Assembly: GCF_011089895.1 (NCBI RefSeq)
Contig: NZ_JAANAT010000001.1
Coordinates: 1,984,001-2,048,000, forward strand
Source: Mucilaginibacter inviolabilis
GTDB taxonomy: Bacteria > Bacteroidota > Bacteroidia > Sphingobacteriales > Sphingobacteriaceae
Reading direction: 5' to 3'
DNA: 64,000 nucleotides
The notes beneath the pieces are model-generated. The model was not told the origin of the DNA, did no database searches, and was given only the letters and a program-made list of their open reading frames with translations. Below, piece after piece: positions 54,954 through 63,203 of this stretch (position 1 is its first letter; each line of letters opens with the position of its first letter). A program made the position numbers and the translations under genes.

Positions 54954-54966
54954 TTTAATTCAGTTT

Positions 54967-54974
54967 TATATTTG
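54967..54974 (+). promoter_or_regulatory. -7 element of the fucosidase promoter
   Basis: TATATTTG, exact TAnnTTTG match, with a TTG 21 nt upstream (54943-54945) inside the first codons of the ROK gene. The predicted transcription start is about 54981. Confidence 0.6.
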
Positions 54975-54978
54975 CATA

Positions 54979-55028
54979 TTTATTAAAATAAATTTAATAA
55001 AAAAAGGATTCTTTTTAAATTTATTAAA
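54979..55028. promoter_or_regulatory. Candidate ROK operator (TTTATTAAA inverted repeat plus extra half-site)
   Basis: TTTATTAAA (54979-54987) - N5 - TTTAATAAA (54993-55001) is a perfect 9+9 inverted repeat at the fucosidase transcription start. A third TTTATTAAA half-site is at 55020-55028. The site is well placed to block transcription. Confidence 0.6.
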
Positions 55029-55067
55029 AAGATGTTAACTTCATATAAAAAAATCAATTAGTAAATC

Positions 55068-56417
55068 ATGCTAAAAAAAACTACTCATTATCTTGTATCC
55101 TTATTTACTATATTCTACACTGGTTATGTACAGGCACAACACCATGTAAACCCTGATGAGATCAAAGAAAAAATGCAATGGTTTGCGGATGCCAAACTGG
55201 GCATATTTATTCACTACGGTATCTATTCTGTAAAAGGGATAGATGAAAGCTGGAGTTTTCATAACAAAAAAATCAGTTATCCGGATTATATGAACCAGTT
55301 AAATGGCTTTACTGCAAGTCAGTATAAACCTAATGAATTGGCCGATCTTATTAAGGAAAGCGGTGCCCGTTATGCTGTAATGACCACAAAGCATCATGAC
55401 GGGGTAGCTTTATGGAACAGTAAGTACGGTCGGCTGAACGTAGTACAAAAAACCCCTGCTAAAAGAGACCTCCTAAAACCTTTATATGACGCTTTGCGTC
55501 AGCGTGGTATAAAAACAGGTGCCTATTTTTCGCTGATTGATTGGAGCTATGCCGATTATCCTGGCTTTTTAAAAGATAGCAGCAGATATGAGGTAAAAAA
55601 ACAGCCTGCCAAATGGGCTAAATTTTTAACTTTTATGAATGGGCAACTGGATGAACTTGCCAAACAATACAATCCCGACCTTTGGTGGTTCGACGGTGAT
55701 TGGGAACACAGCGCCGAAGAATGGAATGCGGCAGAGATCAGGCAAAAACTGTTGGGTTATAACCCCAACACTATCATCAACGGGCGTTTACAAGGCTATG
55801 GTGATTATGATACTCCCGAACAAAACTTCCCGGTATCGAGACCAGCCTACAAATGGTGGGAACTTTGCATGACCAGCAATGATAACTGGGGCTTTCAGCC
55901 ACAGGACAAAAATTTTAAAACACCTTATGAGATCATCAGTATTTTTACCGATGCCGTAAGTTATGGTGGAAACTTATTGTTAGACATTGGCCCAAAAGGC
56001 GCTGGCAGTATTCCACCCGAAGAAGTCAACCTGCTTAAAGAACTAGGTGCCTGGAATAAGAAGAACGGTGAAAGCGTTTTTAATACCATTGCCGGTATGC
56101 CGCAAGGTCATTATTATGGCGCCAGCACCTTATCCAAGGATTCGACCATTGTATACTTGTTTGTACCCGCCAAAACCAGCGCGCCGTTATTGATAAAAGG
56201 ACTGAAAAACAGCATCAAAAAAGTAAGTGTACTGGGTAGCAACACCCCGCTGACCTATAAAATTGTGGGTAAAATATCATGGAGTGTTGTACCGGGCTTA
56301 ACATACATCACCATTCCTGAGAACCTGCAGGACAAGTATATGTCTGTCATAAAAGTTGAATTAAATGGCAAACTTGATCTTTACAGAGGTAAAGGCGGAT
56401 TTCTGACTAATGAGTAA
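55068..56417 (+). CDS. GH29 alpha-L-fucosidase
   Basis: 449 aa. Signal peptide (SLFTIFYTGYVQAQ), then the GH29 barrel: KMQWFADAKLGIFIHYGIYS, AVMTTKHHDGVALWNS, GIKTGAYFSLIDWSY, and the nucleophile region NPDLWWFDGDW with Asp209 as the expected nucleophile. Residues about 360-440 form a small C-terminal beta domain. It releases terminal alpha-L-fucose in the periplasm with retention of configuration. Divergent from the ROK regulator with a 114-bp promoter region; together with SusC/SusD it defines a small fucoside-use locus. Confidence 0.92.
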   Translation: MLKKTTHYLVSLFTIFYTGYVQAQHHVNPDEIKEKMQWFADAKLGIFIHYGIYSVKGIDESWSFHNKKISYPDYMNQLNGFTASQYKPNELADLIKESGARYAVMTTKHHDGVALWNSKYGRLNVVQKTPAKRDLLKPLYDALRQRGIKTGAYFSLIDWSYADYPGFLKDSSRYEVKKQPAKWAKFLTFMNGQLDELAKQYNPDLWWFDGDWEHSAEEWNAAEIRQKLLGYNPNTIINGRLQGYGDYDTPEQNFPVSRPAYKWWELCMTSNDNWGFQPQDKNFKTPYEIISIFTDAVSYGGNLLLDIGPKGAGSIPPEEVNLLKELGAWNKKNGESVFNTIAGMPQGHYYGASTLSKDSTIVYLFVPAKTSAPLLIKGLKNSIKKVSVLGSNTPLTYKIVGKISWSVVPGLTYITIPENLQDKYMSVIKVELNGKLDLYRGKGGFLTNE

Positions 56418-56457
56418 GGCTCTTAATATTAATATCTGAAATTTAGTTAAAAAGCCT

Positions 56458-56565
56458 TGTCATTTCGACGAGGAACGAGGAGAAATCTTTTGCACCGGAC
56501 TTATCAGGCCCAAAAGATTTCTCCTCCTCCTATACTCTGCCAACCCATGTTCGCTCGCAATGACA
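56458..56565. repeat. Dispersed hairpin element (TGTCATTTCGACGA type)
   Basis: 108 bp folding as one imperfect hairpin: inner arms of 15 bp (56477-56491 and 56512-56526, GAGGAGAAATCTTTT and its complement), outer arms TGTCATTTCGACGA near the left and CGCAATGACA at the right end. It fills the gap between convergent genes. I believe this type is common in Sphingobacteriaceae genomes, but only one copy is in this window. Confidence 0.7.
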
Positions 56566-56589
56566 TATTTTTTATTATCGGGATCAACA

Positions 56590-57714
56590 CTAAATACTAA
56601 TAGCCACCTTTGACCCAGTTTTAACAGCCTGGTAAATGGCGTCGATAATCTTGAGGTCTTTTACAGCCTCCTCCCCATTCACAGGCACCACCGGCTGTTT
56701 GTTGTCAAAAATAATGGCAGACATCTCTTCCATTTGTACCGTTTGATGTGTAGTTACTGGCTGAGTAAGTTCGCCTTTATGGGTACGCCCTTGTATAGGG
56801 CCATAACCTGTGGAGGGCTGCAGTTCGGCAAAACCTTTTTCCCCATCCAGGAAAAAGCGGTCGAGGTTATTCATGTTATAGGTTGACAAGCAGGATGCTA
56901 CTGCTCCGCTCGGAAAGCCGAACTGGAACTGGATGGTTTCGTCAACCCCTTCTTTAAATTTCACGGGGTCGGTTTTGGTTTCCTGGGCGGTAACCCAAAT
57001 TGGATCTTCGCCGGTCATATAGCGCGAGCCATTGATAGCATAAATACCAATATCCATCATCGCTCCTCCGCCTGCCAATTGTTTATTGAGCCGCCATTGG
57101 GTAGGATCACCGATCTTAAAACCACACTGGCCCTGGAAAAAGAGGACCCTCCCAAATTCGCCGTTGTTACGCATCCGGATTATCTCAAGCGTTTTTGGCT
57201 CAAAATGCATCCGGTATCCTACCAGCAGCTTCACATTGGCCTTTTTACAGGCATCTACCATAGCCTGCCCCTCTTTGGCGTTTACGGCCATGGGCTTTTC
57301 GCAAATGGCATGTTTACCAGCTTTGGCCACCCGTAATACCATATCGTGGTGTAATGCGTTTGGCGTGATCACATAAACCGCGTCAATATCCTGGTTGTTT
57401 TTAATGCTGTCGAAATTCTCATAGTTGTAGCAATTCTTTTCAGATATGCCGTACTTGCTTTGCCAATCCTTAATTTTTGAAGGTGTACCACTCACCACAC
57501 CAACCAATTTGGCTTTTACGCATGATTGCATGGCTTCGGCTACCCTCGTTCCATAGCTTCCGAGTCCCATAATAGCTACACGAAGTACACGACCTTCATA
57601 AGGGGCTTCGGTATAGCTTTTACTGTTGGTCCATCCCGAAAGCGGGGCCAGATGTAAAGCCAGGGCAGAGATCCCCAGCTTCTGTAAAAAGTCACGGCGC
57701 GAATTCATAGGCAT
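56590..57714 (-). CDS. Tat-exported Gfo/Idh/MocA-family oxidoreductase
   Basis: 374 aa. The N-terminus (NSRRDFLQKLGISALALHLA) is a twin-arginine signal, so it is exported with its cofactor. A Rossmann domain (about 40-160) shows AIMGLGSYGTRVAEAM and ICEKPMAVNAKEGQ with the conserved EKP; the C-terminal alpha/beta domain carries GGGAMMDIGIYAINGSRYM. These NAD(P)-dependent enzymes act on sugars and inositols; some periplasmic relatives with tightly bound NAD are glycosidases (GH109). It follows the fucosidase gene in convergent orientation; joint function is possible but not shown. Confidence 0.88.
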   Translation of the reverse strand: MPMNSRRDFLQKLGISALALHLAPLSGWTNSKSYTEAPYEGRVLRVAIMGLGSYGTRVAEAMQSCVKAKLVGVVSGTPSKIKDWQSKYGISEKNCYNYENFDSIKNNQDIDAVYVITPNALHHDMVLRVAKAGKHAICEKPMAVNAKEGQAMVDACKKANVKLLVGYRMHFEPKTLEIIRMRNNGEFGRVLFFQGQCGFKIGDPTQWRLNKQLAGGGAMMDIGIYAINGSRYMTGEDPIWVTAQETKTDPVKFKEGVDETIQFQFGFPSGAVASCLSTYNMNNLDRFFLDGEKGFAELQPSTGYGPIQGRTHKGELTQPVTTHQTVQMEEMSAIIFDNKQPVVPVNGEEAVKDLKIIDAIYQAVKTGSKVAISI

Positions 57715-57822
57715 TGATTTTAAGGTTCGTAATCGATTACAATTTAGGGTTTTTTACCAAAATCGTTATCATACAAAATATTTTTACCACTTACCGGAAC
57801 ACTCGAGGCTACTTAACGCTAA

Positions 57823-58557
57823 CTATTTTTTCACAGCCGATACAATCAAGAACATAGGGCGGCGTAATTCATCCTGCATTTCGGGTACATTTTCTAACAT
57901 CGTTTTTTTCGGTTCAGGTTCAATAAGCGCGGTAATTTCAAACCCACTCCTGATCAGGCTATTGATATAGGTTGTTAATGTTTTGTGATACTTGATAACC
58001 TGCTCGCCCAGGAACGTTGTTGTACGATTACCCTGACTAAAGTAATTATCAACAGGCCAGTGCAGGCGTTTCCCCTGTTCATCCACATACCAGTTCTGTC
58101 CGCTCTGAGCTGTAAATATGGGGTGTTCAACCGAAAAAATAAATGAGCCACCAGTTGTAAGACATTGATATACCTTACTACATATATTATCAAATGATTC
58201 CAGGTAATGAAATGCGAGTGAACTTATGACTACATCAAATGAGTCGGGTTCATAAGTAAAATCCTCTATGGCCAAGCATTTGTACTCAATCAATGGAGAG
58301 TTGTTTATTTCTTTTGCCTTATTGAGCATTTTTTCCGAAAGATCAATACCAATCACATGCGCTGCTCCTTGTTCAACGGCATAGCGGCAATGCCATCCAA
58401 AGCCACACCCCAGATCAAGAACACGTTTGCCGTGAAAATCCGGCAACATTTTTTGAAACGCGTGCCATTCCCCAGCCCCTTTTAAACCGCTAACCGAGCG
58501 AGCCATCTGGCTATATTGTTTAAAGAAACTTTCGTTATCGTATTTATTCTCTTTCAT
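57823..58557 (-). CDS. Class I SAM-dependent methyltransferase
   Basis: 244 aa from the ATG at 58557; an upstream in-frame ATG would add nine residues that do not look conserved. Methyltransferase motif I is VLDLGCGFGWHCRYAVEQG (about 48-66), followed by VIGIDLSEKMLNKAKE and the motif around FDVVISSLAFHYLESFDN. The overall pattern fits the Methyltransf_11/25 groups. Substrate unknown. Divergent from the aldolase gene. Confidence 0.88.
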   Translation of the reverse strand: MKENKYDNESFFKQYSQMARSVSGLKGAGEWHAFQKMLPDFHGKRVLDLGCGFGWHCRYAVEQGAAHVIGIDLSEKMLNKAKEINNSPLIEYKCLAIEDFTYEPDSFDVVISSLAFHYLESFDNICSKVYQCLTTGGSFIFSVEHPIFTAQSGQNWYVDEQGKRLHWPVDNYFSQGNRTTTFLGEQVIKYHKTLTTYINSLIRSGFEITALIEPEPKKTMLENVPEMQDELRRPMFLIVSAVKK

Positions 58558-58683
58558 GATCAGCAAGTTTACAAAACAAGGCACCCGAATTCAATAAAAA
58601 TCACAGATATTCCTTACAAAACCATTTGTTATATTTACAACAAAGCAACACCCCCAAACGTTTGCCATAAATATCGTATACCC

Positions 58684-59703
58684 ATGAATAAACAAACTTT
58701 AAAAACCACCGCCCAACAATTAATGGCGGGCGACAAAGGCCTTTTGGCCATGGACGAAAGTATAGCTACCTGCAACAAACGCTTTGCAGAAGCCGGCATT
58801 CCCCAAACAGAAGAGTACCGCCGAAAATACCGTGAACTCATAGTAAGAACCCCCAAACTGGGCGAATGTATTAGCGGTGCTATTCTATTTGACGAAACCA
58901 CAAAACAAGTTGCTGATGATGGCACACCATTCATCGATCTTTTGGTTAAAGCCGGCGTTATTCCCGGCATTAAACTAGATGAGGGAGCCAAAGATATGCC
59001 TGCCTTCCCCGGTGAAAAAGTAACCGAAGGCCTTGACGGACTGCGGGAAAGGCTAAAAAACTATGCCGCGGCCGGCCTCAGGTTTGCCAAATGGCGCGCG
59101 GTGATCGTTATTTCGGACGATACCCCAACCGATGGTAGCATTTATGCTAATGCCCATGCCCTGGCGCGTTACGCGGCACTTTGCCAGGAAGCCGATGTGG
59201 TACCTATAGTAGAACCCGAAGTACTGATGGATGGCAAGCATACTATCGAACGTTGTTTTGAAGTAACCCAAAGGGTTTTGCACATCGTATTTGAAGTACT
59301 GATACAGCAACGCATTTACCTGGAAGGTATGATATTGAAACCCAATATGGTGGTATCCGGTGTGGATGCATCGGTGCAAGCTAGCGTTGACCAGGTTGCC
59401 GACCTTACCGTTGAGTGTTTATTGCGTTGTGTACCAGCAGCTGTACCCGGTGTGGCATTTCTATCAGGCGGGCAAGCGGCTTCAGATGCCAGCGCACACT
59501 TAAATGCTATGCATGTAAAATACAAAAATAGGTTACCATGGACGCTTACCTTTTCGTTCGCAAGAGCGGTTCAGCAACCGGCTATGGAATATTGGAAAGG
59601 CAAAGATGAAAATGTAGCCGTTGCTCAGCAAATATTTCACAAACGGCTGAGCATTAACAATGCCGCCCGTCGCGGTGAGTATACACCGGCATTGGAAGCC
59701 TAA
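58684..59703 (+). CDS. Class I fructose-bisphosphate aldolase
   Basis: 339 aa from the ATG at 58684 (MNKQTLKTTAQQLMAGDKGL), which matches the family N-terminus; the frame is open 56 codons further but that part is not conserved and overlaps the neighbour's promoter. Signature residues: GLLAMDESIATCNKRF at the N-terminus, GVIPGIKLDEGAK, and the Schiff-base Lys219 in GMILKPNMVVSG. This is the eukaryote-like class I enzyme of glycolysis/gluconeogenesis, splitting fructose 1,6-bisphosphate to two triose phosphates. The C-terminal Tyr of the animal enzyme is absent (ends TPALEA). Confidence 0.93.
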   Translation: MNKQTLKTTAQQLMAGDKGLLAMDESIATCNKRFAEAGIPQTEEYRRKYRELIVRTPKLGECISGAILFDETTKQVADDGTPFIDLLVKAGVIPGIKLDEGAKDMPAFPGEKVTEGLDGLRERLKNYAAAGLRFAKWRAVIVISDDTPTDGSIYANAHALARYAALCQEADVVPIVEPEVLMDGKHTIERCFEVTQRVLHIVFEVLIQQRIYLEGMILKPNMVVSGVDASVQASVDQVADLTVECLLRCVPAAVPGVAFLSGGQAASDASAHLNAMHVKYKNRLPWTLTFSFARAVQQPAMEYWKGKDENVAVAQQIFHKRLSINNAARRGEYTPALEA

Positions 59704-59716
59704 CTTAGTTAAATAC

Positions 59717-59758
59717 AGCAACAGCAAATCGCTAAATAATAAACGGCTTGCTGTTGCT
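59717..59758. terminator. Stem-loop between convergent aldolase and RibD-like genes
   Basis: 11-bp perfect arms AGCAACAGCAA (59717-59727) and TTGCTGTTGCT (59748-59758) with a 20-nt loop. No strong T run directly after it. Confidence 0.45.
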
Positions 59759-59777
59759 TATAAACCTGATCTTTTTT

Positions 59778-60332
59778 TCATTTTTCACGTTGGTAGTATA
59801 GTACAATTACCCCGGCATCCAGTTGTTGGGTTTTAACTAGTTTTAAGCCCGAAGCCTGGAAATCATCAATAAAAAAACGTTTTCCGCTACCTAAAATAAT
59901 GGGGTGAACCATCAAACGGTATTCGTCAACCAGATCGGCTTTGGCCAGTGCTTTTACCAGTTCGGCGCTGCCTTCCAGCATGATCTCGTTACCGGGCAAT
60001 TCTTTTAGGCGGGTGATTTCTACGATCACATTTTTACTAATGATCGTGGTGTTATTCCAGTCGGCTTTTTCTAAGGTAGTTGAAACCACGTATTTAGGAA
60101 CGCTATTCAACTTATCGGCAACGCCATCTTCATTATTTTTTTTGGTTGACCAATATGGCGCCAGCATTTCGTAGGTTTTACGACCCAAAAGTATGGCATC
60201 GCAAGTATGGTGGCAATTCTGAATGTAAGCGGCTTTGGCTTCGCCAAAAAAAGGCATAAACCATTCGCCCATGCGGTCGGCATCAAATACACCATCTAGG
60301 GTTATCCATTCTGAAACTATTAGCTTTCTCAT
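59778..60332 (-). CDS. Dihydrofolate reductase-family protein (RibD C-terminal domain-like)
   Basis: 184 aa. The fold of RibD-C/YyaP-like reductases is visible: MRKLIVSEWITLDGVFDA at the N-terminus, DAILLGRKTYEMLAPYW, KYVVSTTLEKADWNNT, IMLEGSAELVKALAKADLVD and LMVHPIILGSGKRFF. Such small proteins bind NADPH; the physiological substrate is usually unknown and they are not the folate-pathway enzyme itself. It lies downstream of an AraC-type regulator on the same strand (99 bp). Confidence 0.88.
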   Translation of the reverse strand: MRKLIVSEWITLDGVFDADRMGEWFMPFFGEAKAAYIQNCHHTCDAILLGRKTYEMLAPYWSTKKNNEDGVADKLNSVPKYVVSTTLEKADWNNTTIISKNVIVEITRLKELPGNEIMLEGSAELVKALAKADLVDEYRLMVHPIILGSGKRFFIDDFQASGLKLVKTQQLDAGVIVLYYQREK

Positions 60333-60431
60333 TTTCTTTTCATTTAAAATTGTGTGATCTTGTTTGCTTTTATATCACAAAGTAACGGCACCGGGGTAAC
60401 CTGTGATAGAACAAACCCGACAATCTAAAAT

Positions 60432-61223
60432 TTACTGTGGAAACTCGGAAGCGCTTTTTAGATATTCCAGAGGGGTATAGTTGGTAAACTCCTTAAACGA
60501 ACGAATCAGATGGCTCTGATCGGCATAACCGTTTTCAAAAGCTACATCCGTCATCTCTGTAAACTGGTTTTGGCTAAGTTGCTGAAGTGCCGAATGAAAC
60601 TGGCAAATCCGGCTAAACGTTTTTGGCGAAACACCTACATGAAGCTCAAACATTCGTTGCAGTGTTCGTTCGGTTACAAATAGCTCTTCCTGCACATGGG
60701 TAAGTGATACCAGTCCCTTATTTTTTTGAATGGTGCGGGTGGCAAATGCAATAGTGTTGTTTATGCCTGGCTTATAACGTTCAGCCAGTTTAAGTATATA
60801 GCCGTTCATCAGTTGTAAACGCTTATCCAGTGTAATGGCATTCAGGAGTTGTTCTTTTAAACTTATGGAACGGGCCGATTCAAAAAAGTTAAGATCGATG
60901 CTGATATTGGTGAGTTCTTTAGCGTCGATGCCAAACAAAGCCTTGAGCATGTGTGGATATAAGAAATAGGCTATAATGACTACATACCCACAAGTAAACA
61001 GTTCAATAGGTTTGGTATTTTGGCCATAAAGCACCAAACTGTCCATATTTTTTTGACTATTGAGCAATAGGCCTGTATCGGTAACCTGAAAGGTAATACT
61101 GGGATATCCATTCGCTATCAATGGCAATACAGCTTCCCGGTAAATATTGTTATTTTCGATCACCACAATATTACTCACATAACCAGCAACAGACGGATGT
61201 GGGGTGATAACCTGTGTTTTCAT
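60432..61223 (-). CDS. AraC-family transcriptional regulator
   Basis: 263 aa. N-terminal ligand-type domain (about 1-150, HPSVAGYVSNIVVIENN) and a C-terminal double helix-turn-helix (about 165-258): LTHVQEELFVTERTLQRMFE, VSPKTFSRICQFHSALQQL and DVAFENGYADQSHLIRSFKE, the last being the classical AraC second helix-turn-helix. The N-terminal part resembles DUF6597-type regulators of small-molecule stress genes. Nearest likely targets are the RibD-like gene downstream and the NmrA-like gene upstream. Confidence 0.9.
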   Translation of the reverse strand: MKTQVITPHPSVAGYVSNIVVIENNNIYREAVLPLIANGYPSITFQVTDTGLLLNSQKNMDSLVLYGQNTKPIELFTCGYVVIIAYFLYPHMLKALFGIDAKELTNISIDLNFFESARSISLKEQLLNAITLDKRLQLMNGYILKLAERYKPGINNTIAFATRTIQKNKGLVSLTHVQEELFVTERTLQRMFELHVGVSPKTFSRICQFHSALQQLSQNQFTEMTDVAFENGYADQSHLIRSFKEFTNYTPLEYLKSASEFPQ

Positions 61224-61322
61224 TCCAGGGTAAATAATTGATCAGGTAGTTTAAACAAAGGGTACCTGATCAACTAATTTACGGATATAAACCGAAAATA
61301 CTTGGCAACTTATCATTTATAC

Positions 61323-62207
61323 TTATCTAAACAAATCAATATGATCTTTCACAAAGGTTTTCACGGTACGGGCAGGTTTATTTAATATATTTTTCACGGC
61401 TGAACTGACATAGGCTGCCTTGTTATTTCTTTGCGCTTCGGCATAAGCCAATATAGATTGAATAGCCATTTCGGGTACTCCCTTTTTTTCCATGCGCTGC
61501 CAGGCTTCCTCCGGGCTAAGCGGAATAAACTCAACATCTTCTCCTATCTCATCACTAATTATCGCAGCTATTTCCTTGAAATTTACAGCCTGATTACCCG
61601 TAAGCAAATAAGCCTTACCCACGTGTTGCTCAGGGTTAATCAGTATCCTGAATGCAACTTCGGCAATATCGCAGAGATCTACATAAGCCCTTTTACCTTC
61701 ACCCGTGGCCTCATATATCTTACGCTCCTGTTTAACCGTTTGTGCCAGCTCTCCTAACCAATTTTGCATAAATCCATTGGGCTGTAAAAGCGTCCATGAA
61801 ACTCCTGAAGATTTTAATATGGTCTCCACCTCTTCATGAACTTTCGCGATGAACGAACCCGGAATATAAAAAGGCGAATTCTTATCCACTGCTCCCGATG
61901 ATAATTTTACAATATGCCCTACACCTTGTTCTTTAGCTACTTCAATAACATTCCCTTGCTCTATAACAAAATTGCTACTATGGCCCGAAAGCAAAAAAAC
62001 AGCTTTGGCATCATCCATGGTTTTGTAAAGACTTTCCTTATTGGCCATATCTGCCTCTGCCCAGTCTACAAAAGGCATATTTACCGCTTTATTTTTATCG
62101 CGTGTAACCGCTAGAGTTTTAACACCCGCTGCCGACAAAAAACGAAGTAGTTCTATACCTATTTTACCTGTTGCACCAAATACGGTGATATATGTATTAT
62201 TTTCCAT
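61323..62207 (-). CDS. NmrA-like NAD(P)-binding protein (atypical SDR)
   Basis: 294 aa. Rossmann dinucleotide-binding loop VFGATGKIGIELL at residues 9-21, then VDWAEADMANKESL, VKLSSGAVD and the C-terminal QPNGFMQNWL region typical of NmrA/quinone reductase-2-like SDRs. These lack the usual Tyr-x-x-x-Lys pair and act either as NAD(P)H sensors or as quinone reductases. It is divergent from an AraC-type regulator gene (93 bp between starts), the common layout of a regulator and its target. Confidence 0.88.
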   Translation of the reverse strand: MENNTYITVFGATGKIGIELLRFLSAAGVKTLAVTRDKNKAVNMPFVDWAEADMANKESLYKTMDDAKAVFLLSGHSSNFVIEQGNVIEVAKEQGVGHIVKLSSGAVDKNSPFYIPGSFIAKVHEEVETILKSSGVSWTLLQPNGFMQNWLGELAQTVKQERKIYEATGEGKRAYVDLCDIAEVAFRILINPEQHVGKAYLLTGNQAVNFKEIAAIISDEIGEDVEFIPLSPEEAWQRMEKKGVPEMAIQSILAYAEAQRNNKAAYVSSAVKNILNKPARTVKTFVKDHIDLFR

Positions 62208-62300
62208 TTTAATGATCTAATTTTGTGGCAGCAAAGTTAAATACCATCAATACTGGCAGTTAACGCTAAAGGAAATTCCATCAACGCAGGAGGAAGTATT

Positions 62301-63197
62301 ATGGAGAGTGGTGTGCTTAACGAACAAAGGAATATAGTACAGGATGAATCTGGTTTTCGGATGCAACTGGATGAGATCGCTTTTAACCAGATAGATCTGC
62401 GCTGGGGTAGTTACATCAACCCACTCGAAAAAACATTGTTCTTTACGCCTGCTAAACCTACCATCATTTCGCATTTCAAACTAGCTGAGGATTCGCCCCG
62501 ACTTAACAGAAGCAAGGCCGAAAAACAGTTTATAATTTATCGTGAACCGGTGAACGCCTATACACAAAGCATCGAGCCAACCGGCAAAAAAATACGCTCC
62601 TTTTTTGAGCTCATGATCTCGGAGCATTTTTTTAACCATATAGTTACCGAAGAAAGTGCGTCACTGATGAGCCTTTATCATCACAATACCGGCATACCAC
62701 CATTTGACCTGATTGCTCAATTGACTCCTGCTATGTACAGTGTGATCAATGATATGTGGCACTCCCCATACAGCGGTCATTTAAAAGGCATATACCTGGA
62801 AGCTAAAGCGATTGAACTTTTCCTGTTACAAATCAAGCAACTGGATCAGCAAGATCAGGCCGTTACGTCCAAACTAAAACCACAGGACGTCGCATGTTTG
62901 CATGAGGTTAAAGACACCCTGGAATTACACTACAGTCAGCCACACTCCATCACAGAACTGGCCAGAAAAGCAGGCATCAACCAAATGAAGCTCAAAAATG
63001 GCTTTAAGGAGCTATTTGGCAATACCGTATTTGGCTACTTACATGATATCCGCATGAAAGAAGCCAAACGACTTCTGCTTGATGAAAAAATGTATGTAGG
63101 CGAAGTAGCTTATCTCATAGGCTACAAACATCCGCATCATTTTACCGCCGCTTTCCGGAAAAAATTCGGCATGTTACCCAGGGATCTTAAGAATTAA
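62301..63197 (+). CDS. AraC-family transcriptional regulator
   Basis: 298 aa. The N-terminal half has no recognisable cupin motif; the C-terminal AraC domain (about 200-297) shows SITELARKAGINQMKLKNGF and EVAYLIGYKHPHHFTAAFRKKFG, the two helix-turn-helices of the PchR-like branch. The N-terminal block KIRSFFELMISEHFFNHI is in line with PchR-type regulators that sense small ligands. Divergent from the NmrA-like gene, which it probably controls. It converges with the GH20 gene with a 6-bp gap. Confidence 0.88.
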   Translation: MESGVLNEQRNIVQDESGFRMQLDEIAFNQIDLRWGSYINPLEKTLFFTPAKPTIISHFKLAEDSPRLNRSKAEKQFIIYREPVNAYTQSIEPTGKKIRSFFELMISEHFFNHIVTEESASLMSLYHHNTGIPPFDLIAQLTPAMYSVINDMWHSPYSGHLKGIYLEAKAIELFLLQIKQLDQQDQAVTSKLKPQDVACLHEVKDTLELHYSQPHSITELARKAGINQMKLKNGFKELFGNTVFGYLHDIRMKEAKRLLLDEKMYVGEVAYLIGYKHPHHFTAAFRKKFGMLPRDLKN

Positions 63198-63203
63198 CTA
63201 CGA

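Noticed and set aside
58516..58683. N-terminal extension of the aldolase (56 residues)
   Set aside because: The family N-terminus begins at the ATG at 58684; the extension overlaps the start and promoter of the divergent methyltransferase gene.
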